Source of the DNA: Flavobacterium sp. HJJ
GTDB lineage: Bacteria > Bacteroidota > Bacteroidia > Flavobacteriales > Flavobacteriaceae
NCBI RefSeq assembly: GCF_015351475.1
Contig: NZ_JADKPR010000003.1
Coordinates: forward strand, 124,001 to 188,000
Direction: 5' to 3'
Length of the DNA: 64,000 bases
In this document: one piece after another, positions 13,201 to 21,869 of the stretch
How the letters are laid out: every line of letters begins with the position of its first letter
Position numbering within the stretch: position 1 is the stretch's first letter
Notes under the pieces: generated by a model
What the model saw: only the letters and a program-made list of their open reading frames with translations
Database searches by the model: none
What the model was told of the DNA's origin: nothing
Position numbers and translations under genes: made by a program

Positions 13201-14354
13201 GACAAGGAGTACAGGATGCTGATAAAGACAAAATATTTAATCTGTTTTATCAGTCAAATAACAATGTAAAAAACAATCGAAAAGGTTTTGGTATTGGTCT
13301 TTATTTGGTTAAACAGTTTGTCAGCCAGCATTTTGGAAAAGTATCGTGCCGTGACAATGAAAATGGAGGAGCAGTTTTTGAAGTTAAACTGCTGCTGGGA
13401 AAAGAACATTTTGGCGATATAGAAATCAGGGAAGATTTAAGTGACAGAACATTGTTTTTGGAAGATGCTCTGGAAGATACCATGGTACTGGAAAATGTAT
13501 TGCAGACAATCGAAGAACCGGAAAATGTAAGCGATTTAATAAAAACTGCAAAAAGTATTTTAGTGGTAGATGATAATCCTCAGATAAGAAATTATCTAAA
13601 GAAAATCTTAGCGTCTAAATATAGTGTTACTGTTGCCGAAAGTGCAGAAAAAGCATTGGAAATAATTCGAAATGTGCAGCCCGATTTAATTATTTCTGAT
13701 GTGGTAATGGGCGAAATGAACGGTGTTGCTTTTTGCAAACATATAAAAACAGATGAAGAGCTGAAGCATATTCCGATAATACTGCTTACAGGAGGAACTT
13801 CTGAAGAGGTCAAGCTTAAAGGAGCCGAAGCTGGCGCTGACGATTATATTACAAAACCATTTGATAATGACTATTTGTTAGCAAGAATAAATGGAATTCT
13901 TACACGGCGCGACAGTGAACAGAATTTCATGCTCAAATCAGTTACCAAAAAAGGAGCAAGTCCAAAACTCTCTGATGAAGACAAAAAACTGCTGGACAAA
14001 ATTGTAGAGCTTATCGATTTAAATTTAGATGTAGAAAATTTTAATATTAGAGATTTGGCAAGTGAATTGGGAATGAGTCATTCTTTGGTTTACAAAAAAA
14101 TTAAAAAAATTACGGGTAAATCGGTGAATGAATTTACGCGTAATGTGCGGTTAAGAAAAGTAGCGACTTTATTGATCACTACCGATTTTCAGATAAGCCA
14201 GGCAGCATCGATGGCTGGTTTTGGGGATATCAAATATTTTAGAAAACAATTTCAGCAGTTCTATAATATGAATCCTTCGGAGTTTAAAAAGAAATATCAG
14301 AATGTAAAGGACAATAAATACATATTGAATGAAAGTTTCTGGAAGTCAACCTAA
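10260..14354 (+). CDS. Hybrid two-component system regulator (HTCS)
   Basis: A 1364-residue one-protein two-component system. Order: signal peptide (about 1-20); periplasmic two-part beta-propeller of Reg_prop repeats (about 40-690; many DxxxxxWxGT-like motifs); Y_Y_Y domain (about 700-770); membrane helix (about 778-796); HisKA with phospho-His H834 in NISHEFRSP; ATPase domain with NLISNALKF, DNGQG and GFGIGLYL; receiver with VVDDN and phospho-Asp D1147 in SDVVMG; and a C-terminal AraC-type HTH (about 1260-1355). HTCS proteins bind oligosaccharides in the periplasm and activate their PUL. The start is a TTG: a stop lies three codons upstream and only this start gives a full signal peptide. 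It lies 47 bp before GH105 without a terminator, so the two may be co-transcribed. Confidence 0.95.
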   Translation: MKRSILLFLMFFVHFAVKPQMAGSSSAKFGQKKYDIGYIGIKNGLANNAVTSVYKDKRGLMWFGTYDGISRYDGYNFLSFRNEPNDFNSLINNRINSICGTQNEIWIGTKGGISVYDYLSGQFTTKKYVNAKTSKSEPINFVVNQIKDYKSKMYIATAGNGLLYYAEKHKKIIQIPLYLNGKLQWDYHVQGMDFDSSGKLWCSVPGVGLAIMDASAKKLSVVFSAVTTAGCVTYDKLSNIWVGIDEGLLKYNTISKAYHVYTNQEIQYPVSDLMYKPDRKELWIATNGNGVVKYNYASDSFSLLNAGLDEEKLNSNAISSLYQDNENRVWIGTLRGGVNIIEERKSPFTTISKNEKTKNSLPSDFILSLSEQDSGHLWIGTDGAGASLWDRKNNTFTNYSYDAGNPNSLTNNFVTAIVKDNKGTWFGTYGGGVCLFNAQTRSFKKYKLFNPKIQAVQKNIWVLFRSKDNVLWAASPDEEGLYRYNESTDQFDFADAKIRGIISMTQDVNGNLWIGNFSELFQLNPKTMQRKEIEIKYPVRSIVSYSNRKMIVGTEGGGLMIFDPKTFKGKFLTQRNGLPNNSILNVVQDKPGTYWCSTYNGIFVYNAQNGKITSYHDADGLQSNQFNYNAGLKLSTGEIVFGGIKGFNVIDTKINSQVHGFPKLIITSIKVNNKAFDQAGLGVFGIDKLKLPYDESMLSIEFAALEYSLPEKISYAYFLEGWDSQWHYVDNIRNANYSRLTEGDYVLKIKSTNAEGVWNSKSISLPITILPPWYRSGFAYLVYFILIGFIIYVVDKYQRQQSQLKYEVRLSQDLAKQEKELNEKKLTFFTNISHEFRSPLTMIINPLKEIIYSTDQQIDPGAIEMVYSNSRRLLSLVDQLLLFRKTETETGKLKIGQIDIVELCKEVFSCFVLHAKTKKIDYSFSISEEKLLVYVDREKIETALFNLISNALKFTEKENGKVTVNLRSTDGEVIIQVIDNGQGVQDADKDKIFNLFYQSNNNVKNNRKGFGIGLYLVKQFVSQHFGKVSCRDNENGGAVFEVKLLLGKEHFGDIEIREDLSDRTLFLEDALEDTMVLENVLQTIEEPENVSDLIKTAKSILVVDDNPQIRNYLKKILASKYSVTVAESAEKALEIIRNVQPDLIISDVVMGEMNGVAFCKHIKTDEELKHIPIILLTGGTSEEVKLKGAEAGADDYITKPFDNDYLLARINGILTRRDSEQNFMLKSVTKKGASPKLSDEDKKLLDKIVELIDLNLDVENFNIRDLASELGMSHSLVYKKIKKITGKSVNEFTRNVRLRKVATLLITTDFQISQAASMAGFGDIKYFRKQFQQFYNMNPSEFKKKYQNVKDNKYILNESFWKST

Positions 14355-14401
14355 TTATAGTTTTTGACTCAAAAAAAATAAAAATCAAACTAAAAATAAT
14401 T

Positions 14402-15556
14402 ATGAATTTTAAAAACTCATTTTTTATACTAATAGCTGTTGTTTCTTTATCAGCCATTAGCTGTAAAAGCGGTGCAGTAAAGCAGGGAACTGCAATAAAA
14501 CAATCAAAAAAAGAAGTAATTGCTATTATTGATAAAGTAAATAACCGCTGGCAGGATACACATTCTGAACAGGGAAATGCTTTCTGGAATGTTGCGGCTT
14601 ATCATACTGGAAATATGGAAGCGTATAAAGTAACCCAAAATAAAAAATACCTGGATTATTCGATGTCTTGGGCCGAAAAAAATCAGTGGATGGGCGCCAA
14701 ATCGAATAACAAATCAGAATGGAAGCACAACTATGGGGAAAATGATAAGCATGTCTTGTTTGGCGATTGGCAGATCTGTTTTCAGACTTATATTGATTTG
14801 TACAATTTTACAGGAAAGAATGATTCTCAAAAAATTGCCCGTGCCCGTGAAGTTATGGAGTATGAAATGGGTACTGAGGCTAATGATTACTGGTGGTGGG
14901 TAGACGGTTTGTATATGGTAATGCCGGTAATGACCAAATTGTACAAAGTAACCGGCAATGAAATGTATTTAGAAAAACTGCATGTTTATTTAGCGCATGC
15001 CAATAGTATTATGTACGATGATGAGGCAAAACTATATTTTCGTGATGCAAAATACGTATATCCAAAACACAAAAGCGCCAATGGCAAAAAAGATTTTTGG
15101 GCTAGGGGAGACGGATGGATCTTTGCCGGTTATGCTAAAATTATTCAGGATTTACCAAAGGATGCTAAACACAGACAAGAATATATCAGCCGTTTCAAAG
15201 ATATGGCAAAAGCATTGGCAGATGCTCAGCAAAAAGAAGGTTATTGGACTAGAAGTATCTTAGATCCAGAACATGCTCCCGGGCCGGAAACCAGCGGAAC
15301 GGCATTTTTTACCTATGCTTTTTTATGGGGAATCAATAATGGTATATTAGATAAAAAAACATATCTGCCGGTAGTAGAAAAATCATGGAATTACTTAACG
15401 AATTTTGCACTTCAGGCAGATGGTACAGTTGGATATATTCAGCCAATTGGAGAAAAAGCAATTCCCGGACAGGTAGTTGATAAAAACTCAACTGCTGATT
15501 TTGGTGTTGGTGCATTTTTATTGGCAGCATCAGAAATGAGCCGTTTTGTGAAATGA
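14402..15556 (+). CDS. GH105 unsaturated rhamnogalacturonyl/glucuronyl hydrolase
   Basis: The 384-residue protein is an (alpha/alpha)6-barrel enzyme of GH105. It has a lipoprotein signal (LSAIS-Cys21), AAYHTGNMEAYKVTQN, SWAEKNQW, GDWQICFQTYIDLY, WWWVDGLYMVMP with candidate catalytic D168, FWARGDGWIFAGY, and TSGTAFFTYAFLWGI. GH105 enzymes remove the 4,5-unsaturated uronic acid left by polysaccharide lyases by hydration. Members act on rhamnogalacturonan, ulvan or unsaturated arabinogalactan products. No lyase is encoded in the window, so its substrate must come from a distant gene or another organism. No acidic export motif follows the Cys, suggesting a periplasm-facing lipoprotein. It lies downstream of the HTCS. 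Confidence 0.9.
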   Translation: MNFKNSFFILIAVVSLSAISCKSGAVKQGTAIKQSKKEVIAIIDKVNNRWQDTHSEQGNAFWNVAAYHTGNMEAYKVTQNKKYLDYSMSWAEKNQWMGAKSNNKSEWKHNYGENDKHVLFGDWQICFQTYIDLYNFTGKNDSQKIARAREVMEYEMGTEANDYWWWVDGLYMVMPVMTKLYKVTGNEMYLEKLHVYLAHANSIMYDDEAKLYFRDAKYVYPKHKSANGKKDFWARGDGWIFAGYAKIIQDLPKDAKHRQEYISRFKDMAKALADAQQKEGYWTRSILDPEHAPGPETSGTAFFTYAFLWGINNGILDKKTYLPVVEKSWNYLTNFALQADGTVGYIQPIGEKAIPGQVVDKNSTADFGVGAFLLAASEMSRFVK

Positions 15557-15590
15557 CGTGATTAATTTATAATAGGCCTCAAGCGGCTGT

Positions 15591-15765
15591 GTTTTATTGG
15601 TCTCAAATAGAGTTTAAAACTATGCACTTTCAGTGCACCTCGCTTTAACTTCAAAAAAAGTTTTTGCCACAGATTCTCAGATTTTAAAATCATTTTTTAT
15701 CTGTGAATCTGTGGCAAAATTTTATCAATTTTCGAAATCCAACCTTCCAGATTTCAGTCTGCCTA
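15591..15765 (+). repeat. 175 bp dispersed repeat, copy 1 (other copy 62451-62624)
   Basis: This segment is nearly identical to 62451-62624. Both start GTTTTATTGGTCTC and contain a palindrome with TTTTGCCAcAGATT and AATCTGTGGCAAAA arms that could form a long hairpin. A 62-codon open frame here has a close counterpart in the other copy, but it spans the hairpin and has no gene character, so I do not call it a gene. Confidence 0.8.
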
Positions 15766-15793
15766 TCCAAATCTATGGACTTTTAGTCCACAG

Positions 15794-15976
15794 CACGGCA
15801 TTCGCTTTTAAAAGTTTCTGACACGAATTACACTAATCTGCACGAATTAAGATTGCTGTTTAATTACACAAAATATTCGAAACTGTAAAAGTTGTAAAAG
15901 TTGATTTCAATTTTGATAAGAATTAGTGTTAATTGGTAAAATTCGTGTTTATCTTTTTTTAAATGCGAATGCCGTG
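15794..15976. mobile_element. MITE-like element, copy 1 (183 bp)
   Basis: It is bounded by perfect 12 bp terminal inverted repeats CACGGCATTCGC/GCGAATGCCGTG, with weaker pairing inwards. It contains CACGAATTACACTAAT-type sequence common in flavobacterial intergenic regions. The copy at 24494-24677 differs by only a few substitutions and one indel. There is no coding capacity, which fits a non-autonomous miniature element mobilised in trans. I could not find a clear target-site duplication. Confidence 0.65.
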
Positions 15977-16183
15977 AGTCCATAGTTAAAGTACAGCCGC
16001 TTTTTTATTAACTTATATTTAATGTTTCGAATAAGTTTAAAAGACTAATATCTGTTTAACTCCTTTTTTAACTATTTTTTCAGTATTTATCTGCGTATAA
16101 AATTTTTGTTTGTGTAATTTTTTGGCATTATTTTTTTTGATAATGTAAATAATTGCGTCTTTTGGTTGATAATGTGCTGTTTG

Positions 16184-16240
16184 CCCCTCTTTTTATATTA
16201 AAAATACCCCCTTTCACCTATAGTGCTTACGTTAGATTTG
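16184..16240 (+). promoter_or_regulatory. C-box promoter of region A susC (shared architecture)
   Basis: CCCCT (16184) and CCCCC (16207) are 23 bp apart. The second starts 26 bp before TAGATTTG (16233-16240), a TAnnTTTG -7 match. The downstream sequence ATGTTAATA is also shared with the promoter at 26765-26821. This leaves a leader of about 330 nt before the susC ATG. The likely binder is the HTCS at 10260-14354, by inference. Confidence 0.6.
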
Positions 16241-16375
16241 TAATGTGAAATTTATGTTAATACTTCATATTTAAGCAGCGAAAACGTTTGAATTTTTTTT
16301 AAAACTATACTGTCTCTTTTAAATTGATTTATTAAGCAAGAGATAAATAGTTAGAAATTCTACGTCTTTTTTTGC

Positions 16376-16394
16376 AAGTGTGTTAAAAACACTT
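16376..16394 (+). promoter_or_regulatory. AAGTGT-N7-ACACTT palindrome in the susC leader
   Basis: A perfect 6+6 palindrome with a 7 bp spacer lies about 140 bp downstream of the TAGATTTG promoter element and 181 bp before the susC ATG. The motif is also upstream of the GH97 gene at 518 and the GH2 gene at 39278, where it sits close to promoter-like elements. Here it could mark a second promoter or a roadblock operator. Confidence 0.45.
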
Positions 16395-16574
16395 ATTTCT
16401 GTTGTTTTCAAAAGCATTGAATATGAATGTGTTTGGTGTCTATTTCACAAACTAAACTTTTTATTAACTCCAATTTTAATTATGAGCATATGAAATAGAA
16501 CACTAACTCTCAAAAAAACATCTACAAATACTATTGCAGTAGATGAGAACTATTAATTAACCAAAAAAAACCAC

Positions 16575-19500
16575 ATGAAAAACTTTATTAAATTAAAGAA
16601 AAGGACTCATAGTGTTTTAGAATTTGATATAAAAATGAAAATTACCATAATGTTAATTTTGGTTTCGCTGTCACAAATTCAAGCACATGAATCGAACGTT
16701 ACGAGTGTAACGAAAGAAAGAATATATCAAAAACAAAAGACTGTTACAGGGCAGGTAATAGATGAGGCTGGATTACCGCTTCCTCTCGCAAGTGTTTTGG
16801 TAAAGGGAACTACAAATTCTGTATTGACAGATTTAGACGGAAAATTTACTTTGAATATCGATGAGAATGACAAAGTATTAGTGATTTCTTTTATGGGGTA
16901 CGAAACCCAGGAAGTCTTGATTCAAAACAAATCAGTTTTTGAAATAAAATTAAAACCAACTTCAGAAGGATTAAAAGAAGTGGTTGTTGTTGGTTATGGA
17001 ACTCAGAAAAAAACCAGTATGGTGAGTGCTATTACATCAATTCCCGTGGGGGAAATTAAAGGTCCTTCAAGCAATTTAACAACCATGATGGCGGGAAGAG
17101 TATCAGGGATGATTGCGTATCAGCGAAGCGGGGAGCCAGGCTCCGATAATTCTGATTTTTTTGTTCGTGGATTAGGTTCCTTTGGAGCAGGAAAAGTGAA
17201 TCCTCTAATTTTAATTGATGGGATTGAATCAAGTTCTACAGATATGGCACGTTTGCAGCCGGATGATATAGAGTCTTTTTCGGTTTTGAAAGATGCTTCT
17301 GCAGCCTCTATTTATGGTGCACGAGGGGCTAATGGGGTAGTGCTGATTACTACAAAATCTGGTAAGGACGGAAAGCTTAAAGTGAAATTCAGAATGGAGG
17401 GCAAGGTCTCAACCAATACTCAGAATTTTAATTTTGCCGACAATATTACGTATATGAAATTGGCTAATGAAGCTGTCCTGACAAGAAATTCAATAGGTGT
17501 TCTGCCTTATTCGCAGACAAAAATTGATAGAACGGGACAGCCAGGTTCTAATCCATATATGTATCCAAATAATAATTGGATTGATCAGCTGATAAAAGAT
17601 TACACTTTCAATCAAGGGTATAATATTAGTGCCAGCGGAGGCAGTGAGAAAGCTCAATATTATGTTGCAAGTACTTATAATATTGATAATGGAGTATTGC
17701 GCGTGGACAATCTGAATAATTTTAACAGCAATATTAAATTAAGAAATTATTCCTTTAGGTCTAATGTCAATATGAAGCTGACACCTACAACCGAAGCTAT
17801 TGTTAGATTGTATGGACAGTTTGATGATTATACCGGACCGTTAGGAGGGAATGATGCTAATGGGAATTGGGTTTCTGGAGGAGGAAATATTTTTAATAAA
17901 GCAGTTTGGTCTAATCCGGTAGCTTTTCCTGCGGCCTATCCAAGAGAATTACTTCCTTATATTGAACACCCATTATTTGGAGGAGCTGTAACAGGGAATG
18001 GAAGTACTACTCTGTTAACGAATCCTTATGCCGAGATGGTCAAAGGATATGAAGAGTACAAGGCTTCGACAGTTCAGACTCAGGTGGAATTAAAACAAGA
18101 TCTTAAAGATGTTATTCCTGGTTTAAAAGCGAGAGCAATGGGATATGTAAAAAGCTATTCTTACTACAGAGTGTCAAGACAATATAATCCTTTTTATTAC
18201 AGCGCAACAATTAATCCGGATACTCAGGAAATTAGCTTGGGTTTACTGAATAGCGGTGGCGAGGGTTCTATTGGAATTCCGGGTACAGAATATTTAAACT
18301 ATAGTGAGGGTGATAAAAAAGTGAACTCGAACCTGTATTTAGAGACAGCAATTAATTATAATGCAGTTTTTGACAAAAAACATGATGTTTCAGGAATGCT
18401 GATTGGTATTCTGCAGTCTAATCAGTCTGGTAATGCCGGAAATCTTCAGGCTTCACTGCCAAGCAGAAACTTGGGGCTTTCAGGCCGTTTTACCTATGCT
18501 TACGATAATAGATATTTAACCGAAATAAATTTTGGTTATAATGGTTCTGAAAGATTTGCTGAAAATAATAGGTTTGGATTCTTTCCTTCTTTCGCTGTGG
18601 GATATTTAATATCCAATGAAAAGTTTTTTGAACCCTTACGCGATGTGGTAAATTCTTTGAAATTAAGGGCTAGTTTTGGATGGGTTGGTAATGACCAGAT
18701 TGGAAGTTCTACAGACCGATTTTTCTATTTATCCAATGTTAATCTGAATGATGTTAATTACGGATCAAGCTTTGGGGAATTAAATGGTTACTACCGTCCC
18801 GGAGCTTCTATCTCAAGATATGCTAATGAAAAAATTAGCTGGGAACGTTCCGAGCAAATCAATTTTGGTGTGGATTTAAGAGTGTTTAATTCGGTTAATA
18901 TTGTTGTAGATGCTTTTAAGCAAACCAGAAGCAATATTCTGCAGGCGCGTTCTAATATTGGTTCTACTTTGGGACTTTCAGTAATCCCTTCAACGAATTT
19001 TGGTAAGGCAGAAAGCAAAGGTCTGGATATGTCTATTGCCTACAATAAAAAATTTGGAAATTATTGGTTTACAAATTTGAGGGGAAACTGTACATATTCA
19101 ACCAGTAAAATATTGAAATATGATGAGAATTACTATCCGGAAGAGCTGGAATATTTATATAAAAAAGGAAATTCAATTACTCAAAATTATGGATATATAG
19201 CTGAAAGATTATTTGTTGATGATCAAGAAGCGGCTAACTCTCCAAAACAATTTGGAACTTATGGAGGCGGAGATATCAAATATAGAGATGTAAACGGTGA
19301 TGGAGTAATTACCTCTTTGGATCAAGTGCCTATTGGATACCCTACTACTCCTGAAATTATTTACGGTTTTGGAGGTACGCTGGGGTATAGAGATTTTGAT
19401 TTTAGTGTGTTTTTCCAAGGTTCTGCCCGTTCTTCTATTTTCATTAATCCTAAAAATATTTCTCCTTTTGTCACCAATGGCGGTGCACAAAACGGATTGT

Positions 19501-19838
19501 TAAAAGTTGTTGCCGAAGATCACTGGTCTGAGGACAATAGAAATTTATATGCCTTCTGGCCAAGGTTAAGTGATAATTTTATTGAAAACAATAATCAATC
19601 ATCAACATGGTGGATGAGAAACGGTGCTTTTTTGCGCCTTAAAAGTATCGAATTGGGATATAATTTACCTGAAAAGCATGCCAAAAAGATGCATATCGCA
19701 GGTTTGAGACTGTATGCTAACACAACAAATCCTTTTGTGTTTAGCGAATTTAAATTATGGGATCCAGAAATGGGCGGAAATGGTTTAGGATATCCAATTC
19801 AGGCAACATATAATTTTGGAATATTACTTGATTTATAA
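16575..19838 (+). CDS. SusC/RagA-like TonB-dependent oligosaccharide transporter (region A)
   Basis: The 1087-residue outer-membrane barrel imports oligosaccharides with its SusD partner, powered by TonB. It has a long N-terminus (MKNFIKLKK then a hydrophobic signal ending SLSQIQAH), a carboxypeptidase-regulatory-like domain (about 56-130: VTGQVIDEAGLPLPLASV, SFMGYETQ), the TonB-box motif EVVVVGYGTQKK near 136-146, a plug with GARGANGVVLITTKSG near 245-260, and a barrel ending FGILLDL. The N-terminus closely resembles that of the susC at 26964, both having NFI-KK before the signal core, so I kept the upstream ATG. It begins a four-gene run: SusD follows after 41 bp, then two surface lipoproteins. 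Confidence 0.96.
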   Translation: MKNFIKLKKRTHSVLEFDIKMKITIMLILVSLSQIQAHESNVTSVTKERIYQKQKTVTGQVIDEAGLPLPLASVLVKGTTNSVLTDLDGKFTLNIDENDKVLVISFMGYETQEVLIQNKSVFEIKLKPTSEGLKEVVVVGYGTQKKTSMVSAITSIPVGEIKGPSSNLTTMMAGRVSGMIAYQRSGEPGSDNSDFFVRGLGSFGAGKVNPLILIDGIESSSTDMARLQPDDIESFSVLKDASAASIYGARGANGVVLITTKSGKDGKLKVKFRMEGKVSTNTQNFNFADNITYMKLANEAVLTRNSIGVLPYSQTKIDRTGQPGSNPYMYPNNNWIDQLIKDYTFNQGYNISASGGSEKAQYYVASTYNIDNGVLRVDNLNNFNSNIKLRNYSFRSNVNMKLTPTTEAIVRLYGQFDDYTGPLGGNDANGNWVSGGGNIFNKAVWSNPVAFPAAYPRELLPYIEHPLFGGAVTGNGSTTLLTNPYAEMVKGYEEYKASTVQTQVELKQDLKDVIPGLKARAMGYVKSYSYYRVSRQYNPFYYSATINPDTQEISLGLLNSGGEGSIGIPGTEYLNYSEGDKKVNSNLYLETAINYNAVFDKKHDVSGMLIGILQSNQSGNAGNLQASLPSRNLGLSGRFTYAYDNRYLTEINFGYNGSERFAENNRFGFFPSFAVGYLISNEKFFEPLRDVVNSLKLRASFGWVGNDQIGSSTDRFFYLSNVNLNDVNYGSSFGELNGYYRPGASISRYANEKISWERSEQINFGVDLRVFNSVNIVVDAFKQTRSNILQARSNIGSTLGLSVIPSTNFGKAESKGLDMSIAYNKKFGNYWFTNLRGNCTYSTSKILKYDENYYPEELEYLYKKGNSITQNYGYIAERLFVDDQEAANSPKQFGTYGGGDIKYRDVNGDGVITSLDQVPIGYPTTPEIIYGFGGTLGYRDFDFSVFFQGSARSSIFINPKNISPFVTNGGAQNGLLKVVAEDHWSEDNRNLYAFWPRLSDNFIENNNQSSTWWMRNGAFLRLKSIELGYNLPEKHAKKMHIAGLRLYANTTNPFVFSEFKLWDPEMGGNGLGYPIQATYNFGILLDL

Positions 19839-19879
19839 GGTAGTATCGTAAAATTTAGCTTTAACAAAAAAGAATAATT

Positions 19880-21850
19880 ATGAAATATAATAATAAAATA
19901 ACAAGCAGATTAAGAAAGTCTATTTTGCCGATAACAGCTTGCTTTATGGCGTTATTGGTCATGGAGTCTTGCTCGAAAGATTTTCTGGATGTAGTTCCGG
20001 ATAATGTTGCTACTATTGATAATGCGTTTAAATTGAAAAACGAAGCCGAGAAATATTTATTCACCTGTTATTCTTATCTTCCTAAAGACGGAAGCGTGTA
20101 TCACAATATAGGATTTCTTGCGGGAGATGAAATATGGATTCCGTATAAAACTTCGATTACAAGTGATGCCTTTGAAATAGCAAGAGGAAATCAGCGAATT
20201 TCAAATCCATTTGTAAATGTATGGGATGGAAATTATACAGGCGGCGGTCCCAGCGACCGATATAAAATATTTATAGGAATACGTCATTGTAATATTTTCT
20301 TAGAAAATCTTAAGGATCTTACGAAAGTACCTGATATTACTAATGCCGAAAGACAGCGCTGGATAGGCGAGGTTGAGTTTTTAAAGGCTTATTTTCATTT
20401 TTATCTGCTAAGAATGTACGGGCCAATTCCGTTGGCTGATAAAAATATTCCTATTGATGCGCCCGAGGATGAGATAAATGTAAGAAGACAGCCCGTAGAT
20501 ACCTGCGTAAAGTTTATTGTAGACCTATTGGATACCGCTGTCGAAAAATTGCCAAACGATAATGAAATTATTCCGACTACCGAAGCAGGAAGAATTACAA
20601 AAACTATTGCTTTAAGTGTAAAAGCAAAAGTTTTACTGATGGCTGCAAGTCCTTTGTTTAACGGAAATTCTGATTTTGCAGGTTTGGTTAACAAAGACGG
20701 GACAAAATTGTTTAATCCTGCATATGATGCTAATAAGTGGAAATTAGCTTCTGATGCAGCATTGGCAGCGATTGAGTCTGCTGAAGCAAATGCAAAAAAA
20801 TTATATGTTTTTCCTCAATCTCCATTTGTGCTTACTGCTGGAACGATGACGCAGATGAGTATTCGCCAGGCTGTATGTGAAAGATGGAATTCTGAAATTA
20901 TTTGGGCCAATCCTAACAGTAAAACCGCTGAATTGCAGCAGTTGTGCATGGCTCCATTAGATGTGAATCACAATCATAATGATGCTAGAAAAATTCTATC
21001 ACCACCGCTAAAAATAGCAAAAATGTTTTATTCTAAAAATGGAGTGCCTATTAATGAGGATAAAACACTTGATTTTACTGATGAAAAAGCAATGCGAACT
21101 GCTACAAATGCAGAACGGTTTAATATTAAAGAAGGGTTTCAGACGGCAAGAATCAATTTTGATAGAGAGCCTCGTTTTTATGCTGACTTATGTTTTGACG
21201 GCGGAGTTTGGTACAAGTACGATAGTCCTTCTAAAACTGATGATGGAACAGTTTGGGGGTTAAAAGGTAAGTTTGGAGATCCAGCTGGTGCAACCCATTC
21301 ATATCATACAAATGAAACAGGATATTTTATAAAAAAATTGGTTGACTGGAATCAGGTTACTTACACAACGGGCGGCTCATCCTATAAAGACTATGCGTGG
21401 CCGGAAATACGTTTGGCCGAATTGTATTTAATGTATGCCGAAGCCTTAAACGAAGTCAATGGACCATCTGCGGCTGTTTACATGTATTTAGATCGTATTA
21501 GAACGAGAGCAGGATTAGCAGGAGTGGTTCAATCTTGGGCAGATTATTCTACAAATCCATCTAAACCAAGTACTCAATTGGGACTTCGTGATATTATTCA
21601 CCAAGAGCGAGGAATTGAATTGGCTTTTGAAGGACAGCGTTTTTGGGATTTGCGCAGATGGAAAAAAGCAGCCGAGGATTTGAATGTGCCAATTACGGGT
21701 TGGAATGTTAAAGGTGTAGATGCTTTGTCCTACTATCAGGTAAGAACCGTATACCAGCAGACATTTGTAGCGCCTAGAGATTATTTTTGGCCAATACCTG
21801 AGAGTGCAATGATTCAAAATCCAAATTTAGTTCAAAATTTAGGATGGTAA
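19880..21850 (+). CDS. SusD/RagB-like glycan-binding lipoprotein (region A)
   Basis: 656 residues, with lipobox Cys31 (LVMES-C) followed by SKDFLD, an acidic stretch like the surface-export signal of Bacteroidota lipoproteins. The N-terminal TPR-type SusD fold includes FLKAYFHFYLLRMYGPIPL near 168-186. The C-terminal SusD/RagB part includes RLAELYLMYAEALNEVNGPSA-like sequence around 512-532, RIRTRAG, and GIELAFEGQRFWDLRRW near 577-593. SusD proteins form the lid of the SusC barrel and capture glycans at the cell surface. It pairs with the susC 41 bp upstream and is followed 19 bp later by a DUF4959 lipoprotein. Confidence 0.95.
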   Translation: MKYNNKITSRLRKSILPITACFMALLVMESCSKDFLDVVPDNVATIDNAFKLKNEAEKYLFTCYSYLPKDGSVYHNIGFLAGDEIWIPYKTSITSDAFEIARGNQRISNPFVNVWDGNYTGGGPSDRYKIFIGIRHCNIFLENLKDLTKVPDITNAERQRWIGEVEFLKAYFHFYLLRMYGPIPLADKNIPIDAPEDEINVRRQPVDTCVKFIVDLLDTAVEKLPNDNEIIPTTEAGRITKTIALSVKAKVLLMAASPLFNGNSDFAGLVNKDGTKLFNPAYDANKWKLASDAALAAIESAEANAKKLYVFPQSPFVLTAGTMTQMSIRQAVCERWNSEIIWANPNSKTAELQQLCMAPLDVNHNHNDARKILSPPLKIAKMFYSKNGVPINEDKTLDFTDEKAMRTATNAERFNIKEGFQTARINFDREPRFYADLCFDGGVWYKYDSPSKTDDGTVWGLKGKFGDPAGATHSYHTNETGYFIKKLVDWNQVTYTTGGSSYKDYAWPEIRLAELYLMYAEALNEVNGPSAAVYMYLDRIRTRAGLAGVVQSWADYSTNPSKPSTQLGLRDIIHQERGIELAFEGQRFWDLRRWKKAAEDLNVPITGWNVKGVDALSYYQVRTVYQQTFVAPRDYFWPIPESAMIQNPNLVQNLGW

Positions 21851-21869
21851 TTTTTTAAAAAAATTAGAT

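Larger units (their letters stand above)
15581..16002. repeat. Nested repeat block bounded by split inverted repeat AAGCGGCTGT/ACAGCCGCTT
   Basis: AAGCGGCTGT at 15581-15590 is the exact reverse complement of ACAGCCGCTT at 15993-16002, which runs into six T's. Together they would form a normal rho-independent terminator for the GH105 gene, but about 400 bp of repeats lie between the arms. Inside are a 175 bp repeat (15591-15765), a 9 bp inverted pair CTATGGACT/AGTCCATAG (15773 and 15977), and a MITE-like element (15794-15976). I read this as successive insertion into a terminator loop. Confidence 0.5.

Noticed and set aside
15633..15821. 62-codon open frame near the GH105 gene
   Set aside because: It lies over the 175 bp repeat and its hairpin and ends in the MITE-like element; the similar frame at 62493-62699 is the other repeat copy. 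Similarity reflects DNA repeats, not protein conservation.
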